Shown here: piece by piece, positions 9,662 through 19,345 of the stretch
Numbering within the stretch: the stretch's first letter is position 1
Layout: each line of letters opens with the position of its first letter
From: Enterococcus aquimarinus
Lineage (GTDB): Bacteria > Bacillota > Bacilli > Lactobacillales > Enterococcaceae
NCBI RefSeq assembly: GCF_001885765.1
Contig: NZ_JXKD01000011.1
Location: 1-64,000, forward strand
Length of the DNA: 64,000 bases
Reading direction: 5' to 3'
The notes under the pieces: generated by a model
Database searches by the model: none
What the model was told of the DNA's origin: nothing
Seen by the model: the letters and a program-made list of their open reading frames with translations, nothing else
Program-made: the position numbers and the translations under genes

Positions 9662-10174
9662 ATGGAACAAGCAATTTTTGCAGGAGGCTGCTTTTGGTGT
9701 ATGGTACAACCTTTTGATGAGGCCCCAGGAATTCATAGTGTGACTTCTGGTTATACAGGAGGACATATGGCGAATCCGACGTACGAGCAAGTATGTAGTG
9801 GGACAACTGGCCACACAGAGGCGGTTGAAATTATTTTTGATCCAGAAAAAATTTCATATGACGAACTACTAACGATTTATTGGCAACAAACAGATCCAAC
9901 GGATGCTTTTGGCCAATTCCAAGATCGAGGAGATAGTTATCGTCCAGTTATTTTTTATATGAATGAAGAGCAAAAACAACAAGCAGAAGCCAGTAAAGCG
10001 GCGTTAGCGCAAAGTGGGCGTTTTGATCGACCAATTGTTACAACGATTGAACCTGCTGTACCATTTTATCCAGCAGAGATGTACCACCAAGATTATTATA
10101 AAAAAAATCCTGCCAATTTTTCGCGCAATCATGCTAAACGTGCCGCCTTTATGAAGGAAAAGTGGGGCGAATGA
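9662..10174 (+). CDS. msrA: Peptide methionine-(S)-S-oxide reductase
   Basis: A 170-residue cytosolic repair enzyme that reduces S-epimers of methionine sulfoxide in proteins or free. The catalytic motif GGCFWC is at the N-terminus, followed by [13 protein letters not shown]-like sequence and the Glu/Asp-rich substrate block. There is no fused MsrB domain and no msrB neighbour. ATG 9662 is favoured over ATG 9656: the AAGGAG ribosome binding site is 9 bp from the former and only 3 bp from the latter, and MsrA proteins start just before the AIFAGGCFW strand. It is translationally coupled to yozE through an ATGA overlap. Confidence 0.93.
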   Translation: MEQAIFAGGCFWCMVQPFDEAPGIHSVTSGYTGGHMANPTYEQVCSGTTGHTEAVEIIFDPEKISYDELLTIYWQQTDPTDAFGQFQDRGDSYRPVIFYMNEEQKQQAEASKAALAQSGRFDRPIVTTIEPAVPFYPAEMYHQDYYKKNPANFSRNHAKRAAFMKEKWGE

Positions 10175-10392
10175 GAAAAACGTTCTATCAATATTTAATG
10201 ACGTTAAAAGATGCCAAAATTCCGACAGATACGAGTCAGTTGGCAACTGCCGTAAGTTTAGATAACCAATTTCCTCGATATAGCGAAGAGTATCATGAAA
10301 TTTCTGAGTATTTAGAAATGAATACCAATTACTTGCCTGATTTGTCTTTGTTTGATCGTTTGTGGGAGATTTATGTAGAAGAAAATATGTAG
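10171..10392 (+). CDS. yozE: YozE family (UPF0346) small protein
   Basis: A 73-residue soluble protein of the YozE_SAM-like fold. The start [12 protein letters not shown], the [16 protein letters not shown] block and the final [12 protein letters not shown] are typical. Its biochemical role is not known; the fold resembles SAM-like DNA- or protein-binding helices. ATG 10171 overlaps the msrA stop as ATGA, a translational-coupling arrangement; an in-frame GTG at 10162 is less likely. The next gene starts 16 bp after its stop. Confidence 0.88.
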   Translation: MRKTFYQYLMTLKDAKIPTDTSQLATAVSLDNQFPRYSEEYHEISEYLEMNTNYLPDLSLFDRLWEIYVEENM

Positions 10393-10408
10393 ATAAAGGA
10401 GTCACATT

Positions 10409-11827
10409 GTGAAGGAAAATACGGTGCCATTTCATCGTCATATCATTTCATTGATCTGTGTGGCAATCATTAGTGGTGGCGTTGTTCAAATGTTGAATAA
10501 GCCGAAATTAATCGACCAGACAGAGAATGACGAACTAGCAAAAGTACACACGTTATTTCAAAATATTCAAGAGGATTACTACGAAAGTGTGGATCCAGAT
10601 GTGCTAATTGAAGGGGCATTACAAGGCATGACGGAAGCGTTAGATGATCCTTATACGTCATACTTCAATCAAGAAGACTCGGAAGCTTTTTCTGAAACAT
10701 TATCTGGTCAATTTGAAGGGATAGGGGCGACATTAATGCTTCAAAATGACTTGCCAGTAATCGCTGAACAACCTGCCCCAGAAAGTCCTGCTGCCCAGAG
10801 TGGATTGCAAATGGATGATCAAATTTTAAGAGTAGACGGGAAAGAAACAAAAGGTGAGTCTCTTACTGAGATCGTTTCGTGGATTCGGGGAGAGCAAGGT
10901 ACGACCGTTACGCTGACGATTCAGCGAGAAGCCGCAGTTTTGGATGTTGAAGTGACCCGTAACGTGATTGCAATTGAATCGGTTTACGGTTCAATCGATG
11001 CGCAACATTCTGCAGTCGGAAAGATCGAAATTGCCACTTTCAGTGAGAATACCGCTGCTGAACTACAAGCAATGATTGAAAAATTAAGAAAAGCGGGTGC
11101 GACGTCTTTTGTCCTTGATTTACGGGGCAATCCAGGAGGCTACCTCGATCAAGTGGAACGTATGGCGAGCATGTTTTTAGCAGATGGTGACGTGATTGTA
11201 CAATTCGGCCTAAAAGAAGAGATTGTCGGTGAAGTGAGAGCATCGAGTGAGCTCGATCAAGGATTCAAAGTGACGGAACCCGTTGTGGTGTTAGTCGATG
11301 GAGGGAGTGCCTCTGCTTCTGAAATTTTAGCGGCTGCTTTACAAGAGTCAGCGGGTGTACCCGTTGTTGGTATGCAAACGTTTGGTAAAGGGACCGTCCA
11401 AGGGGTTCAATCTTTAGATGACCAAAGTGAAATAAAATTGACGATTCAAAAGTGGCTGACACCTAAAGGAAATTGGTTAAATGAAGTGGGCGTAACACCA
11501 GATAATGTGGTTGATTTTCCAGAATATGCCTATTATTCGTCTTTATTACAAGATGAATTTGTTGTGTTGGGTGATACGAGTGAAAAAGCGCAAGAGTTGA
11601 ATCAGTTTTTAGAAGTATTAGGATACATGGATGACGTTGAAGACACGTTTAACGAAAACACGCAAGCAGCACTCTCGTTATTTCAAGAAGAAAATGAGTT
11701 GACGGTCACAGGAGCCTTAGATTTAGCAACGGCTGTCAAGTTAGAAGAACAATTGAGAGCGAAATTAAGAGAAAACGATCCGATGTATCTAAAAGCGATC
11801 GAAGTATTATTAGAAAGAATAAATTGA
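10409..11827 (+). CDS. ctpA: Membrane-anchored S41 carboxy-terminal processing protease with PDZ domain
   Basis: A 472-residue protease. An N-terminal membrane anchor (about 11-29) is followed by a PDZ domain (about 95-175, with GIGATL and the AQSGLQ-DQI block), the S41 catalytic domain, and a peptidoglycan-binding domain (about 395-455, with FNENTQAALSLFQ). The catalytic pair is S302 (in GGSASASE) and K327 (in FGKGTVQ); the 25-residue spacing equals that of B. subtilis CtpB. It cleaves C-terminal tails of extracytoplasmic proteins; the PG-binding domain should hold it at the wall. GTG start with AAAGGAG upstream. The end overlaps the region of the lepB start. Confidence 0.9.
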   Translation: MKENTVPFHRHIISLICVAIISGGVVQMLNKPKLIDQTENDELAKVHTLFQNIQEDYYESVDPDVLIEGALQGMTEALDDPYTSYFNQEDSEAFSETLSGQFEGIGATLMLQNDLPVIAEQPAPESPAAQSGLQMDDQILRVDGKETKGESLTEIVSWIRGEQGTTVTLTIQREAAVLDVEVTRNVIAIESVYGSIDAQHSAVGKIEIATFSENTAAELQAMIEKLRKAGATSFVLDLRGNPGGYLDQVERMASMFLADGDVIVQFGLKEEIVGEVRASSELDQGFKVTEPVVVLVDGGSASASEILAAALQESAGVPVVGMQTFGKGTVQGVQSLDDQSEIKLTIQKWLTPKGNWLNEVGVTPDNVVDFPEYAYYSSLLQDEFVVLGDTSEKAQELNQFLEVLGYMDDVEDTFNENTQAALSLFQEENELTVTGALDLATAVKLEEQLRAKLRENDPMYLKAIEVLLERIN

Positions 11828-11841
11828 AAAGGATGACTTTC

Positions 11842-12387
11842 ATGACAGGGGAACGATTAAGAGATGGCTTTTGGTTAACAGTCAAATATATCTTTCTAGC
11901 GGGCAGTTTGGCTTTGATTATTAGAGGCTTTTTTCTGATTCCAGTACCGGTGGAAGGAACATCCATGCAAAGTACGTTGAATCAAGGTGATTTCATTTTA
12001 ATGGAAAAATTTTCTTCAGTGGAACGCTTTGATGTGATTGTTTTTCAACGGCCAGATGGCACGACGTATATTAAGCGAGTGATTGGGTTACCTGGTGAAA
12101 CGGTGAGTTACCGAGAGGGGCAACTCTATATTAATGATGAAAAAGTCAGCGAAGATTTTTTAAAAGAAAACTTAGCACAAGATGAGGAGCGTTTGCCTTT
12201 TACCAATGATTTTGAATTCCAAGAATTAATGGGTGTTAAAAAACTAGGAAAAGATAGCTATTTTGTGTTAGGCGATAATCGACGCTTGTCTAAGGATAGT
12301 CGCTCATTTGGAGCCATTTCGGGTGATAATATTTTAGGTAAAGCGCGCTTTGTTTACTATCCGTTCAGTCATATCCGTTTTGTCTAG
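11842..12387 (+). CDS. lepB: Signal peptidase I
   Basis: A 181-residue type I signal peptidase with one N-terminal membrane segment (about 11-31) and an extracytoplasmic catalytic domain. The Ser-Lys dyad is S41 (EGTSMQSTL) and K78 (YIKRVIGLPG); GDNRRLSKDSRSFG is box E. It removes signal peptides from exported proteins. TTG 11824 and ATG 11833 are also in frame, but ATG 11842 has the AAAGGATG ribosome binding site at normal spacing. It is the last gene of the run that begins with the SGNH hydrolase; a long hairpin terminator follows. Confidence 0.92.
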   Translation: MTGERLRDGFWLTVKYIFLAGSLALIIRGFFLIPVPVEGTSMQSTLNQGDFILMEKFSSVERFDVIVFQRPDGTTYIKRVIGLPGETVSYREGQLYINDEKVSEDFLKENLAQDEERLPFTNDFEFQELMGVKKLGKDSYFVLGDNRRLSKDSRSFGAISGDNILGKARFVYYPFSHIRFV

Positions 12388-12390
12388 TTG

Positions 12391-12444
12391 TCTCCTCAAA
12401 AAAGAGCTGTGAGCATTCACTCACAGCTCCTTTTTTGAGGAGAT
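12391..12444 (+). terminator. Long hairpin terminator after lepB
   Basis: TCTCCTCAAAAAAGAGCTGT pairs almost perfectly with the segment ending at 12444, giving a stem of about 24 bp with a GAGCTGTGAG core and a six-base loop. A T6 run lies inside the 3' arm. Confidence 0.8.
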
Positions 12445-12533
12445 TTATGTGACATTTTAAGGAGTAGTAGCGGCTTTTATTTGTTCTTTTTATCAAAGAA
12501 TAGGGTTCAATGACTCAGATTATCATTCAAGTG

Positions 12534-12542
12534 TGTTACAAT
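12534..12542 (+). promoter_or_regulatory. Extended -10 promoter of rbgA-rnhB
   Basis: TGTTACAAT (TG, one base, TACAAT) lies 57 bp upstream of the rbgA ATG. No good -35 at 17 bp is seen. Confidence 0.5.
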
Positions 12543-12599
12543 ATGAAGCGAAAATCAATGACCGATGTCGTTGAGATTAGGAGAAAGAGGGAAAGATAA

Positions 12600-13466
12600 A
12601 TGACAATCCAATGGTTCCCAGGACACATGGCGAAAGCTCGTCGGGAAATAAGTGAAAAATTAAAATTTGTTGATATTGTGTTTGAATTGGTAGATGCACG
12701 ATTACCAATTTCTTCACGAAATCCAATGCTCGATAAAGTATTGCAACAAAAACCAAGACTCGTATTAATCAACAAAGCAGATTTAGGTGATCCCCAACAA
12801 ATAAAATTATGGGAAAAATATTTTACCAATCAAGGATACTATACGTTAGCAATTAACGCGCAAGAAAATAAGTGTATCAAAGAAATTATTGCAAAATCTA
12901 AGGAAGCATTAAGTGAGAAAATGGCGCGTGATCAGCGTCGTGGCATCAAACCTCGAGCGATTCGAGCGATGGTGATTGGGATTCCAAACGTTGGGAAATC
13001 GACGTTAATGAATCGATTAGTCGGTAAAAAAATTGCCCAAACAGGGAATAAACCAGGAGTAACAAAGGGGCAACAATGGCTGAAATCAGGAAAAGAATTA
13101 GAATTACTTGATACGCCAGGTGTGCTGTGGCCACGTTTTGAAGATCAAGAAATCGGCAAAAAATTGGCTCTCACAGGTGCCATTAAAGATCAGTTGTTAC
13201 ATTTAGATGACATTGCGATTTACGGTTTATCGTTTTTCACGCGCTATTATCCAGCTGTCATTAAGAAACGTTACAATCTAACGGATGAAGATTTAACGTT
13301 GAAAGGGTCCGATTTACTCATTAAAATCACGAAAAATCTCGGATTAAACGATCAATATGACCGAGCGAGCGAGCGTGTCGTTCTAGATATTCGTCAAGGA
13401 AAATTAGGAAGTTACACTCTCGATCGTTACGAAGAGGAAAGTGGTGAAGGCCATGACGAAGCCTGA
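12600..13466 (+). CDS. rbgA: Ribosome biogenesis GTPase YlqF/RbgA
   Basis: A 288-residue circularly permuted GTPase that works in late maturation of the 50S subunit. Motif order is the permuted one: G4 (LINKADL) comes first, then G1 (GIPNVGKSTL, starting near residue 127), G2 and G3 (DTPGVLWPRF). A C-terminal ANTAR-like helical domain (about 200-288) contacts rRNA. The WFPGHMAKA N-terminus is typical. The gene is coupled to rnhB, which begins before its stop. The same rbgA-rnhB pairing occurs in other Firmicutes. Confidence 0.94.
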   Translation: MTIQWFPGHMAKARREISEKLKFVDIVFELVDARLPISSRNPMLDKVLQQKPRLVLINKADLGDPQQIKLWEKYFTNQGYYTLAINAQENKCIKEIIAKSKEALSEKMARDQRRGIKPRAIRAMVIGIPNVGKSTLMNRLVGKKIAQTGNKPGVTKGQQWLKSGKELELLDTPGVLWPRFEDQEIGKKLALTGAIKDQLLHLDDIAIYGLSFFTRYYPAVIKKRYNLTDEDLTLKGSDLLIKITKNLGLNDQYDRASERVVLDIRQGKLGSYTLDRYEEESGEGHDEA

Positions 13467-14223
13467 ATCGATTGCATGGATTAAAGAAACATTGCAGGCG
13501 ATCACAAATAAAGAAGATCCGTATATACAAAGTCTTCGAGCCGATACTCGTCGAGGTGTGCAAAAATTAGTAGTCCAATTTGATAAAAAATGGGAGAAAT
13601 TCGTACAACTTCAAGAAAAATATGAGGAAATGTTGGCATTTGAAAAATCGGCGTATCTTCAAGGTTACCAAGCGATTGCGGGGATTGATGAAGTCGGAAG
13701 AGGCCCGTTAGCTGGTCCAGTTGTATCAGCGGCAGTTATTTTACCAAAAGACTGTATCATCTTAGGTTTAAATGATTCAAAGCAACTCAGCGCCCAAAAG
13801 CGCGAAGCATTAGTGATTGAAATTAAACAAAAAGCTCTGGCAATCGGTATTGGAGTGGTAGAAGCGCCAGAAATTGATCAAATCAATATTTATCAAGCAA
13901 GTAAAAAAGCAATGGTTGAGGCAGTTGACGCGTTAGAAATGGTACCTGATTTTCTGTTAATCGATGCGATGCAATTGCCAATCGCACTTCCACAGGAAAA
14001 GATTATTAAAGGTGATGCGCGCTCAGTCTCGATTGCGGCAGCGAGTATTATTGCGAAAGTCTACCGTGACGAATTGATGGCAACATATGATCAGTTATAT
14101 CCGGGCTACGGTTTTGCGAATAATGCAGGTTATGGCACGAAAGAACATTTGCTAGGCCTTGAAAAACATGGCATTACTCCGATTCATCGCTTGAGTTTTT
14201 CGCCTGTTTCAGCGATGCTCTAA
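13453..14223 (+). CDS. rnhB: Ribonuclease HII
   Basis: A 256-residue enzyme that nicks RNA-DNA hybrids and removes single ribonucleotides misincorporated in DNA. The metal-binding acids are visible: D79-E80 in GIDEVGRGPLAG, D171 in LLIDAM, and the Asp of GDARS. An N-terminal extension of about 70 residues before the catalytic fold is normal for the Lactobacillales enzyme. ATG 13453 was chosen; GTG 13441 and 13444 are alternatives. It overlaps rbgA by 14 bp. Confidence 0.94.
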   Translation: MTKPESIAWIKETLQAITNKEDPYIQSLRADTRRGVQKLVVQFDKKWEKFVQLQEKYEEMLAFEKSAYLQGYQAIAGIDEVGRGPLAGPVVSAAVILPKDCIILGLNDSKQLSAQKREALVIEIKQKALAIGIGVVEAPEIDQINIYQASKKAMVEAVDALEMVPDFLLIDAMQLPIALPQEKIIKGDARSVSIAAASIIAKVYRDELMATYDQLYPGYGFANNAGYGTKEHLLGLEKHGITPIHRLSFSPVSAML

Positions 14224-14231
14224 AAAAATGT

Positions 14232-14283
14232 ACCTTCTTTTTGCGAATCTATTTTAAAAATAGAGCAGAAAGAAGGTTTTTTT
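14232..14283 (+). terminator. Intrinsic terminator whose 3' arm carries the dprA ribosome binding site
   Basis: ACCTTCTTTTTGC (14232-14244) pairs fully, with one G-U, with GCAGAAAGAAGGT (14265-14277). A second AT stem (TCTATTT/AAATAGA) stacks above it, and T7 follows at 14277-14283. The GAAAGAAGG at 14268-14276 is the only ribosome binding site for dprA, whose GTG is at 14284. Confidence 0.85.
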
Positions 14284-15168
14284 GTGGACCAAGTGGAAGA
14301 ATTATTATATAAGTTAATTTACTGTGAAGGATTAGGGATTGTTGGGAAGTGGCGTTTACTCCATTTTGCGATGAAATTTGAATATACCGATTTTAACATC
14401 GATGAAGTGATCAAAATTACCAATACGTCAGGAAATAAAGGCGTACTAAAGGAAAGTTGGCAAAGGCTAACGACTGAATGGTTACAAGAAAAACGCAATA
14501 GGCAAAAAAGTGTTTCATTTTTTTCAGAGCGCTATCCAGAAAGTCTAAAAAATATTCCGCAGCCGCCTTTAGCGCTCTTTTATGAAGGGAATATTGACTT
14601 TTTAGAATATCCTTCGATTGCGATGGTTGGTGCGCGCTTGGCGACGCCTTATGCGAGTCAGGTACTCTATCAATTCATTCCTAAACTCGTCTTAGAAAAT
14701 CTTGTCATTGTCAGTGGACTAGCCAAAGGCGTTGATCGTTTAAGTCATGAACTCGCCATTTTAGCTGGCGGCAAAACGATTGGCGTCATTGGCTGCGGAC
14801 TTGATCGTTGTTATCCAAAAGAAGTCAGCTACCTATTCCAAGAAATGAAACAAAAACAGTTAGTGTTGAGCGAATATCCCTTAGGCACACCGATCAAAAA
14901 ACATCATTTTCCGATGCGCAATCGTATTATTGCAGGGTTAACCCAAGGAACCTGTGTGATTGAAGCCAAAGAGCGGAGCGGCTCGTTAATTACCGCACAA
15001 CTTGCCTTAGACAACGGCAAAGAAGTCTTTGCGATTCCGGGAGAAATCCTTAGCGGTCAATCAAGTGGTTGTCATCGACTCATTCAAGATGGGGCAAAAT
15101 GTGTCTATCGAATGGAAGATATTTTAGCAGAATTACCTCAATATCGCTTGGATTTCTTAAAACCTTAA
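14284..15168 (+). CDS. dprA: DNA-processing protein DprA
   Basis: A 294-residue cytosolic protein that binds incoming single-stranded DNA during transformation and loads RecA. The Rossmann-like DprA/SMF domain occupies about 70-285: SIAMVGARLATPYA, IVSGLAKGVDRLSHE, GVIGCGLDRCYPKE, FPMRNRIIAGLT, VIEAKERSGSLITAQLA and IPGEILSGQSSGCHRLI are hallmark blocks. An N-terminal helical domain precedes it. The GTG start immediately follows the T-run of a strong hairpin, so expression depends on read-through of that terminator or on a promoter not seen. No other competence gene is in the window. Confidence 0.92.
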   Translation: MDQVEELLYKLIYCEGLGIVGKWRLLHFAMKFEYTDFNIDEVIKITNTSGNKGVLKESWQRLTTEWLQEKRNRQKSVSFFSERYPESLKNIPQPPLALFYEGNIDFLEYPSIAMVGARLATPYASQVLYQFIPKLVLENLVIVSGLAKGVDRLSHELAILAGGKTIGVIGCGLDRCYPKEVSYLFQEMKQKQLVLSEYPLGTPIKKHHFPMRNRIIAGLTQGTCVIEAKERSGSLITAQLALDNGKEVFAIPGEILSGQSSGCHRLIQDGAKCVYRMEDILAELPQYRLDFLKP

Positions 15169-15178
15169 ATTTCGCTTC

Positions 15179-15207
15179 TTGACAAAATATTCTCTTACAG
15201 ATATGAT
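15179..15207 (+). promoter_or_regulatory. Sigma-A promoter of topA
   Basis: TTGACA (15179-15184), a 17-bp spacer and TATGAT (15202-15207) make a near-consensus housekeeping promoter, 77 bp upstream of the topA ATG. Confidence 0.85.
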
Positions 15208-15284
15208 AAGCTACGATTTGTTGTTATTGAACGAATGAGCTATTATATAGTAGGAATTTGTTTTGAAAGGAGCCAAAATGAACG

Positions 15285-17363
15285 ATGGCCTATAAATATT
15301 TAGTGATTGTAGAATCACCTGCAAAAGCCAAAACGATTGAAAAGTACTTAGGAAAAAATTATAAAGTGGTGGCGAGTGTGGGGCATGTTCGCGATCTTCC
15401 GAAAAGTAAAATGGGTATTGATGTCGAAAATAATTACGAGCCCCATTATATTTCGATCCGAGGAAAAGGCGATGTGATTAAAAGTCTGCGCTCAGCTGCT
15501 AAAAAAGCTGAAAAAGTCTTCCTCGCAAGTGACCCGGATAGAGAAGGAGAAGCCATTGCTTGGCATCTGTCATTTTTACTTGGTTTAAACTTAGAAGATA
15601 AAAACCGCGTCGTCTTTAATGAAATTACAAAAGATGCCGTAAAAGCGGCCTTTAAAGAACCACGCTCAATTGATGTCGATTTAGTGGATGCGCAACAAGC
15701 ACGTCGAATCCTTGACCGCTTAGTAGGGTATTCGATTAGTCCAATCTTATGGCGTAAAGTCAAAAAAGGTCTTAGTGCCGGACGGGTTCAATCGATTGCG
15801 CTAAAAATGATTATGGACCGTGAACAAGAAATTCGTGATTTTAAGCCAGAAGAATATTGGAGCTTAGATGGCAATTTCCAAAAAGAACGTAAAAAATTTA
15901 AAGCGAGTTTCTGGGGTGTGGATGGTAAGAAGAAGAAATTACCGAATGCAGCTAGCGTAAAAGAAGTCACAGATCGCATTTCAAGTGAAAACTTTGAGAT
16001 TACGAAAGTTGAAAAGAAAGAAAGAATGCGGCAAGCAGCGGCACCTTTTACAACAAGTAGTTTGCAACAAGAAGCAGCGCGTAAATTGAATTTTAGAACA
16101 CGGAAAACGATGATGGTTGCGCAACAATTGTACGAAGGTATTGCGTTAGGAAAACAAGGGACGGTCGGTCTGATTACCTATATGCGTACCGATTCCAAAC
16201 GTTTATCCGATACGGCTAAAGTCGAAATTGCAGAGTTAGTGGAAACGACGTATGGCAGTGAATACATTTCGCGTAAAGTTAAAGCGCAGAAGAAGGCAGC
16301 CGGTTCTCAGGATGCCCATGAAGCGATTCGTCCAACAAGTGTTTTACGAACACCAGAAGAAATGGAGAAATTCCTAGACAAAGATCAATTAAAACTATAT
16401 CGTTTAATTTGGTCACGTACCGTAGCGAGTCAAATGACGCCGGCCGTGTTTGATACGATGAAAGTCACGCTTGAACAAAATGGTGTTCGTTTCATCGCTA
16501 ATGGATCTAAAATTAAGTTTAAAGGATTCATGCAAGTATATATTGAAAGTAACGATGATGGTAAAGAAGAAAAAGATAATATTTTACCGGATTTAGCTGT
16601 TGGAGAAACCGTTACGTCCGTTGATATTGAGCAAAAACAACACTTTACACAACCACCTGCTCGATTTAGTGAAGCGACGTTGATTAAAACGTTAGAAGAA
16701 AACGGGGTAGGAAGACCCTCTACTTATGCACCAACTCTTGAGACGATTCAAAGACGCTACTATGTAAAATTAGCGCAAAAACGTTTTGAACCGACAGAAT
16801 TAGGAGAGATTGTCAATGCCATTATTGTTGATTTCTTTCCACAAATTATTGATATTCACTTTACGGCTGAAATGGAACGTGATTTAGATAAAATCGCAGA
16901 AGGGCAAGAAGAGTGGAAAAAGGTCGTCGATCATTTTTATCGTCCTTTTGAAAAAGAATTGGCGAAAGCTGAAGAAAATATCGAAAAAATTCAAATTAAG
17001 GATGAGCCAGCTGGTTTTGACTGTGATTTGTGTGGGCAACCAATGGTCATCAAATTAGGCCGTTATGGGAAGTTTTATGCGTGTAGTAATTTCCCTGAGT
17101 GTCGCAACACCAAAGCGATTGTAAAAGAAATTGGTGTTACGTGTCCGGCATGCCATGAAGGCCAAATTATTGAGCGAAAATCAAAGAAAAATCGTTTATT
17201 CTACGGTTGTAATCGATACCCAGAATGTGAATTTGTTTCGTGGGATAAACCAATCGGCCGAAATTGTCCGAAATGTGATCATTACCTCGTTGAGAAGAAG
17301 GTCAAAGGTGGGAAACAAATCATCTGTTCAAATGGGGATTATGAGGAAGCTGTACAAAAATAA
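15285..17363 (+). CDS. topA: DNA topoisomerase I
   Basis: A 692-residue type IA topoisomerase that relaxes negative supercoils through a single-strand break. The N-terminal TOPRIM domain starts [18 protein letters not shown] and has [12 protein letters not shown]. The catalytic tyrosine is Y299 in [10 protein letters not shown]. Three C-terminal zinc-ribbon-type repeats begin near residue 581 (CDLC...CSNFPEC, CPAC...CNRYPEC, CPKC...CSNGDYEE); the third has only three cysteines. The ATG at 15285 is used; an out-of-frame ATG at 15278 sits just upstream. Preceded by a strong sigma-A promoter. Confidence 0.95.
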   Translation: MAYKYLVIVESPAKAKTIEKYLGKNYKVVASVGHVRDLPKSKMGIDVENNYEPHYISIRGKGDVIKSLRSAAKKAEKVFLASDPDREGEAIAWHLSFLLGLNLEDKNRVVFNEITKDAVKAAFKEPRSIDVDLVDAQQARRILDRLVGYSISPILWRKVKKGLSAGRVQSIALKMIMDREQEIRDFKPEEYWSLDGNFQKERKKFKASFWGVDGKKKKLPNAASVKEVTDRISSENFEITKVEKKERMRQAAAPFTTSSLQQEAARKLNFRTRKTMMVAQQLYEGIALGKQGTVGLITYMRTDSKRLSDTAKVEIAELVETTYGSEYISRKVKAQKKAAGSQDAHEAIRPTSVLRTPEEMEKFLDKDQLKLYRLIWSRTVASQMTPAVFDTMKVTLEQNGVRFIANGSKIKFKGFMQVYIESNDDGKEEKDNILPDLAVGETVTSVDIEQKQHFTQPPARFSEATLIKTLEENGVGRPSTYAPTLETIQRRYYVKLAQKRFEPTELGEIVNAIIVDFFPQIIDIHFTAEMERDLDKIAEGQEEWKKVVDHFYRPFEKELAKAEENIEKIQIKDEPAGFDCDLCGQPMVIKLGRYGKFYACSNFPECRNTKAIVKEIGVTCPACHEGQIIERKSKKNRLFYGCNRYPECEFVSWDKPIGRNCPKCDHYLVEKKVKGGKQIICSNGDYEEAVQK

Positions 17364-17455
17364 AAAATAAGAGACAATGCCTGTTTTTTGGGAATGAACG
17401 TTATATCGGTTGATTCTCTTAAGACAGCCTGGCTTTTTCGATAAAGGAGAAATTT

Positions 17456-18760
17456 ATGAAACATGTAAATGTAATTGGTGCAGGTCTTGCCGGAAGTGAA
17501 GCCGCTTGGCAAATTGCGCAAGCAGGGATTGAAGTCCATCTTTATGAAATGCGTCCAGTAAAAATGACAGACGCGCATCATACAGAAGATTTTGCGGAAT
17601 TAGTGTGTTCAAACTCGTTACGTGGCAATAGTCTTGCCAATGCAGTCGGAGTATTAAAAGAAGAAATGCGTCGATTAAATTCAGTCGTCATTACTTCGGC
17701 CGATGAGACGGCTGTGCCTGCTGGCGGCGCGCTTGCTGTGGATCGTCATGCTTTTTCAGGAATGGTCACTAAGAAAGTGAAGGAACATCCATTAGTGACG
17801 GTCTTTTCAGAAGAAGTCACAACGATTCCTGAAGGCGTAACGATTGTGGCAACGGGCCCATTAACTTCAGAACCTTTAGCAGAAGCAATCAAAGAGTTTA
17901 ATGGTTCCAATGGATTTTATTTTTATGATGCAGCAGCGCCAATTATCGACAAATCAACAATCGATATGGATAAGGTGTATCTGAAATCACGCTATGACAA
18001 AGGGGAAGCAGCTTATTTAAACTGCCCGATGAATAAAGAAGAATTTGAAGCGTTTCGTGATGCGCTGTTAGCAGCAGAGGTTGCGCCATTAAAAGAATTC
18101 GAGCAAGAAAAATTCTTTGAAGGTTGTATGCCGATTGAAGTGATGGCAGCTCGAGGACCCAAAACGATGCTCTTTGGACCCATGAAACCAGTTGGCTTAG
18201 AAGATCCTAAAACGGGTAAACGTCCGTATGCGGTGATTCAGTTACGTCAAGATAACGCGGTTGCAAGCTTGTATAATATCGTTGGATTTCAAACACATTT
18301 AAAATGGGGAGAGCAAAAACGTGTTTTCCAAATGATTCCTGGTTTAGAAAATGCGGAGATTGTTCGTTATGGGGTCATGCATCGCAATAGTTTTATGAAC
18401 TCACCAGAATTATTAGAACAAACGTATCAATCAAAAAAACGTTCTGATTTGTTCTTTGCGGGTCAAATGACTGGCGTCGAAGGCTACGTTGAAAGCGCAG
18501 CGAGTGGTCTATTAGCAGGTCGCAATGCAGTGCGTTTAATCAAAGGGGAAGAATTAATTACGTTACCACGTGAAACGGCGATGGGAAGTTTAGCCTATTA
18601 TATTACACATGCGTCTGGGAAAAATTTCCAACCGATGAATGTCAATTTCGGCTTATTCCCAGAAATGCCTGAACGGATTAAAGATAAAAAAACACGTTAT
18701 GAAGCGATTGCGAACCGAGCGCTTGAAGCATTAGAAAAAGAAATAGAACACGGATTATAA
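17456..18760 (+). CDS. trmFO: tRNA uracil-54 methyltransferase (folate/FAD-dependent) TrmFO
   Basis: A 434-residue flavoprotein that forms m5U54 in the tRNA T-loop using methylene-tetrahydrofolate as carbon donor. The FAD dinucleotide-binding motif [11 protein letters not shown] is at residues 7-17, followed by [15 protein letters not shown] and CSNSLRG. The C-terminal FAD-contacting [16 protein letters not shown] block is present. ATG with AAAGGAGAAA upstream. The topA-trmFO order is common in Firmicutes and often continues to xerC-hslVU-codY, which here come after the flotillin pair and a gap. Confidence 0.95.
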   Translation: MKHVNVIGAGLAGSEAAWQIAQAGIEVHLYEMRPVKMTDAHHTEDFAELVCSNSLRGNSLANAVGVLKEEMRRLNSVVITSADETAVPAGGALAVDRHAFSGMVTKKVKEHPLVTVFSEEVTTIPEGVTIVATGPLTSEPLAEAIKEFNGSNGFYFYDAAAPIIDKSTIDMDKVYLKSRYDKGEAAYLNCPMNKEEFEAFRDALLAAEVAPLKEFEQEKFFEGCMPIEVMAARGPKTMLFGPMKPVGLEDPKTGKRPYAVIQLRQDNAVASLYNIVGFQTHLKWGEQKRVFQMIPGLENAEIVRYGVMHRNSFMNSPELLEQTYQSKKRSDLFFAGQMTGVEGYVESAASGLLAGRNAVRLIKGEELITLPRETAMGSLAYYITHASGKNFQPMNVNFGLFPEMPERIKDKKTRYEAIANRALEALEKEIEHGL

Positions 18761-18773
18761 AAATAACCAATAC

Positions 18774-18820
18774 GATACGTCCTGGGTCTGAGAAACTTCT
18801 TGGTCCTCGGACGTATCTTT
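18774..18820 (+). terminator. Terminator after trmFO
   Basis: GATACGTCC (18774-18782) pairs perfectly with GGACGTATC (18809-18817), with a large loop and a short T-rich tail. The T-run is weak, so efficiency may be partial. Confidence 0.6.
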
Positions 18821-18841
18821 GTGTTTGAATTCGGCTAATAC

Positions 18842-18870
18842 TTGTTTCTTTTTCAAGCCTGCGTTATGAT
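18842..18870 (+). promoter_or_regulatory. Promoter of the NfeD-flotillin pair
   Basis: TTGTTT (18842-18847), 17-bp spacer and TATGAT (18865-18870), 33 bp upstream of the NfeD start. Confidence 0.6.
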
Positions 18871-18903
18871 TTGATTAGAACAATTGAAAGGGATGAATAA
18901 GTG

Positions 18904-19329
18904 ATGGGAAGTCAAGTAACAACCGAAATTGAATCATTGTTTCAAGAATTGATGAACCAATCAGGATGGATTCAAGTCATTATTTGGTTACTGATTCTCA
19001 TTAGTATACTCATTGTAGGCTACTTGTTGCTTAGTTTGCTATTTTTTCCTTTGATGTATCTGTTTAACCGCTTAACAGACAAAAATCAAAGCAATCCTCT
19101 TTCCAAAGAAGAGTTATTAATAGGAGAACTAACAGAGAAAATTACTGGCTTTTCGACAGGGGAAGTAATGGCCATTGATGGCATGAGTGCTCGTTCGCTT
19201 TATCCTGCTCAGTTGTATCGAGAAACGGAACAAGAAAGTGGCTTGTTATTACCAAAAGGAACAAAAGTATTAATTGTCGGTTTTAATGATCAAGGGATTG
19301 CTTTAGTGGTTGAAAAGAAGAGCATTTAG
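18904..19329 (+). CDS. NfeD-like membrane protein (YuaF-like)
   Basis: A 141-residue protein with a hydrophobic region (about 20-52) followed by a small soluble domain in which the segment GLLLPKGTKVLIVGFNDQ looks like an NfeD-type OB-fold strand pair. Its placement 16 bp before a flotillin gene copies the yuaF-yuaG (nfeD-floT) arrangement of Bacillus, where the two form membrane microdomain complexes. GTG 18901 is an equally possible start. The NfeD assignment rests mainly on size, topology and context. Confidence 0.68.
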   Translation: MGSQVTTEIESLFQELMNQSGWIQVIIWLLILISILIVGYLLLSLLFFPLMYLFNRLTDKNQSNPLSKEELLIGELTEKITGFSTGEVMAIDGMSARSLYPAQLYRETEQESGLLLPKGTKVLIVGFNDQGIALVVEKKSI

Positions 19330-19345
19330 AAAGGAAGAAAAGGGT

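Noticed and set aside
15446-15763. 105-residue antisense frame in topA
   Set aside because: It lies over the conserved TOPRIM region; no ribosome binding site or promoter.
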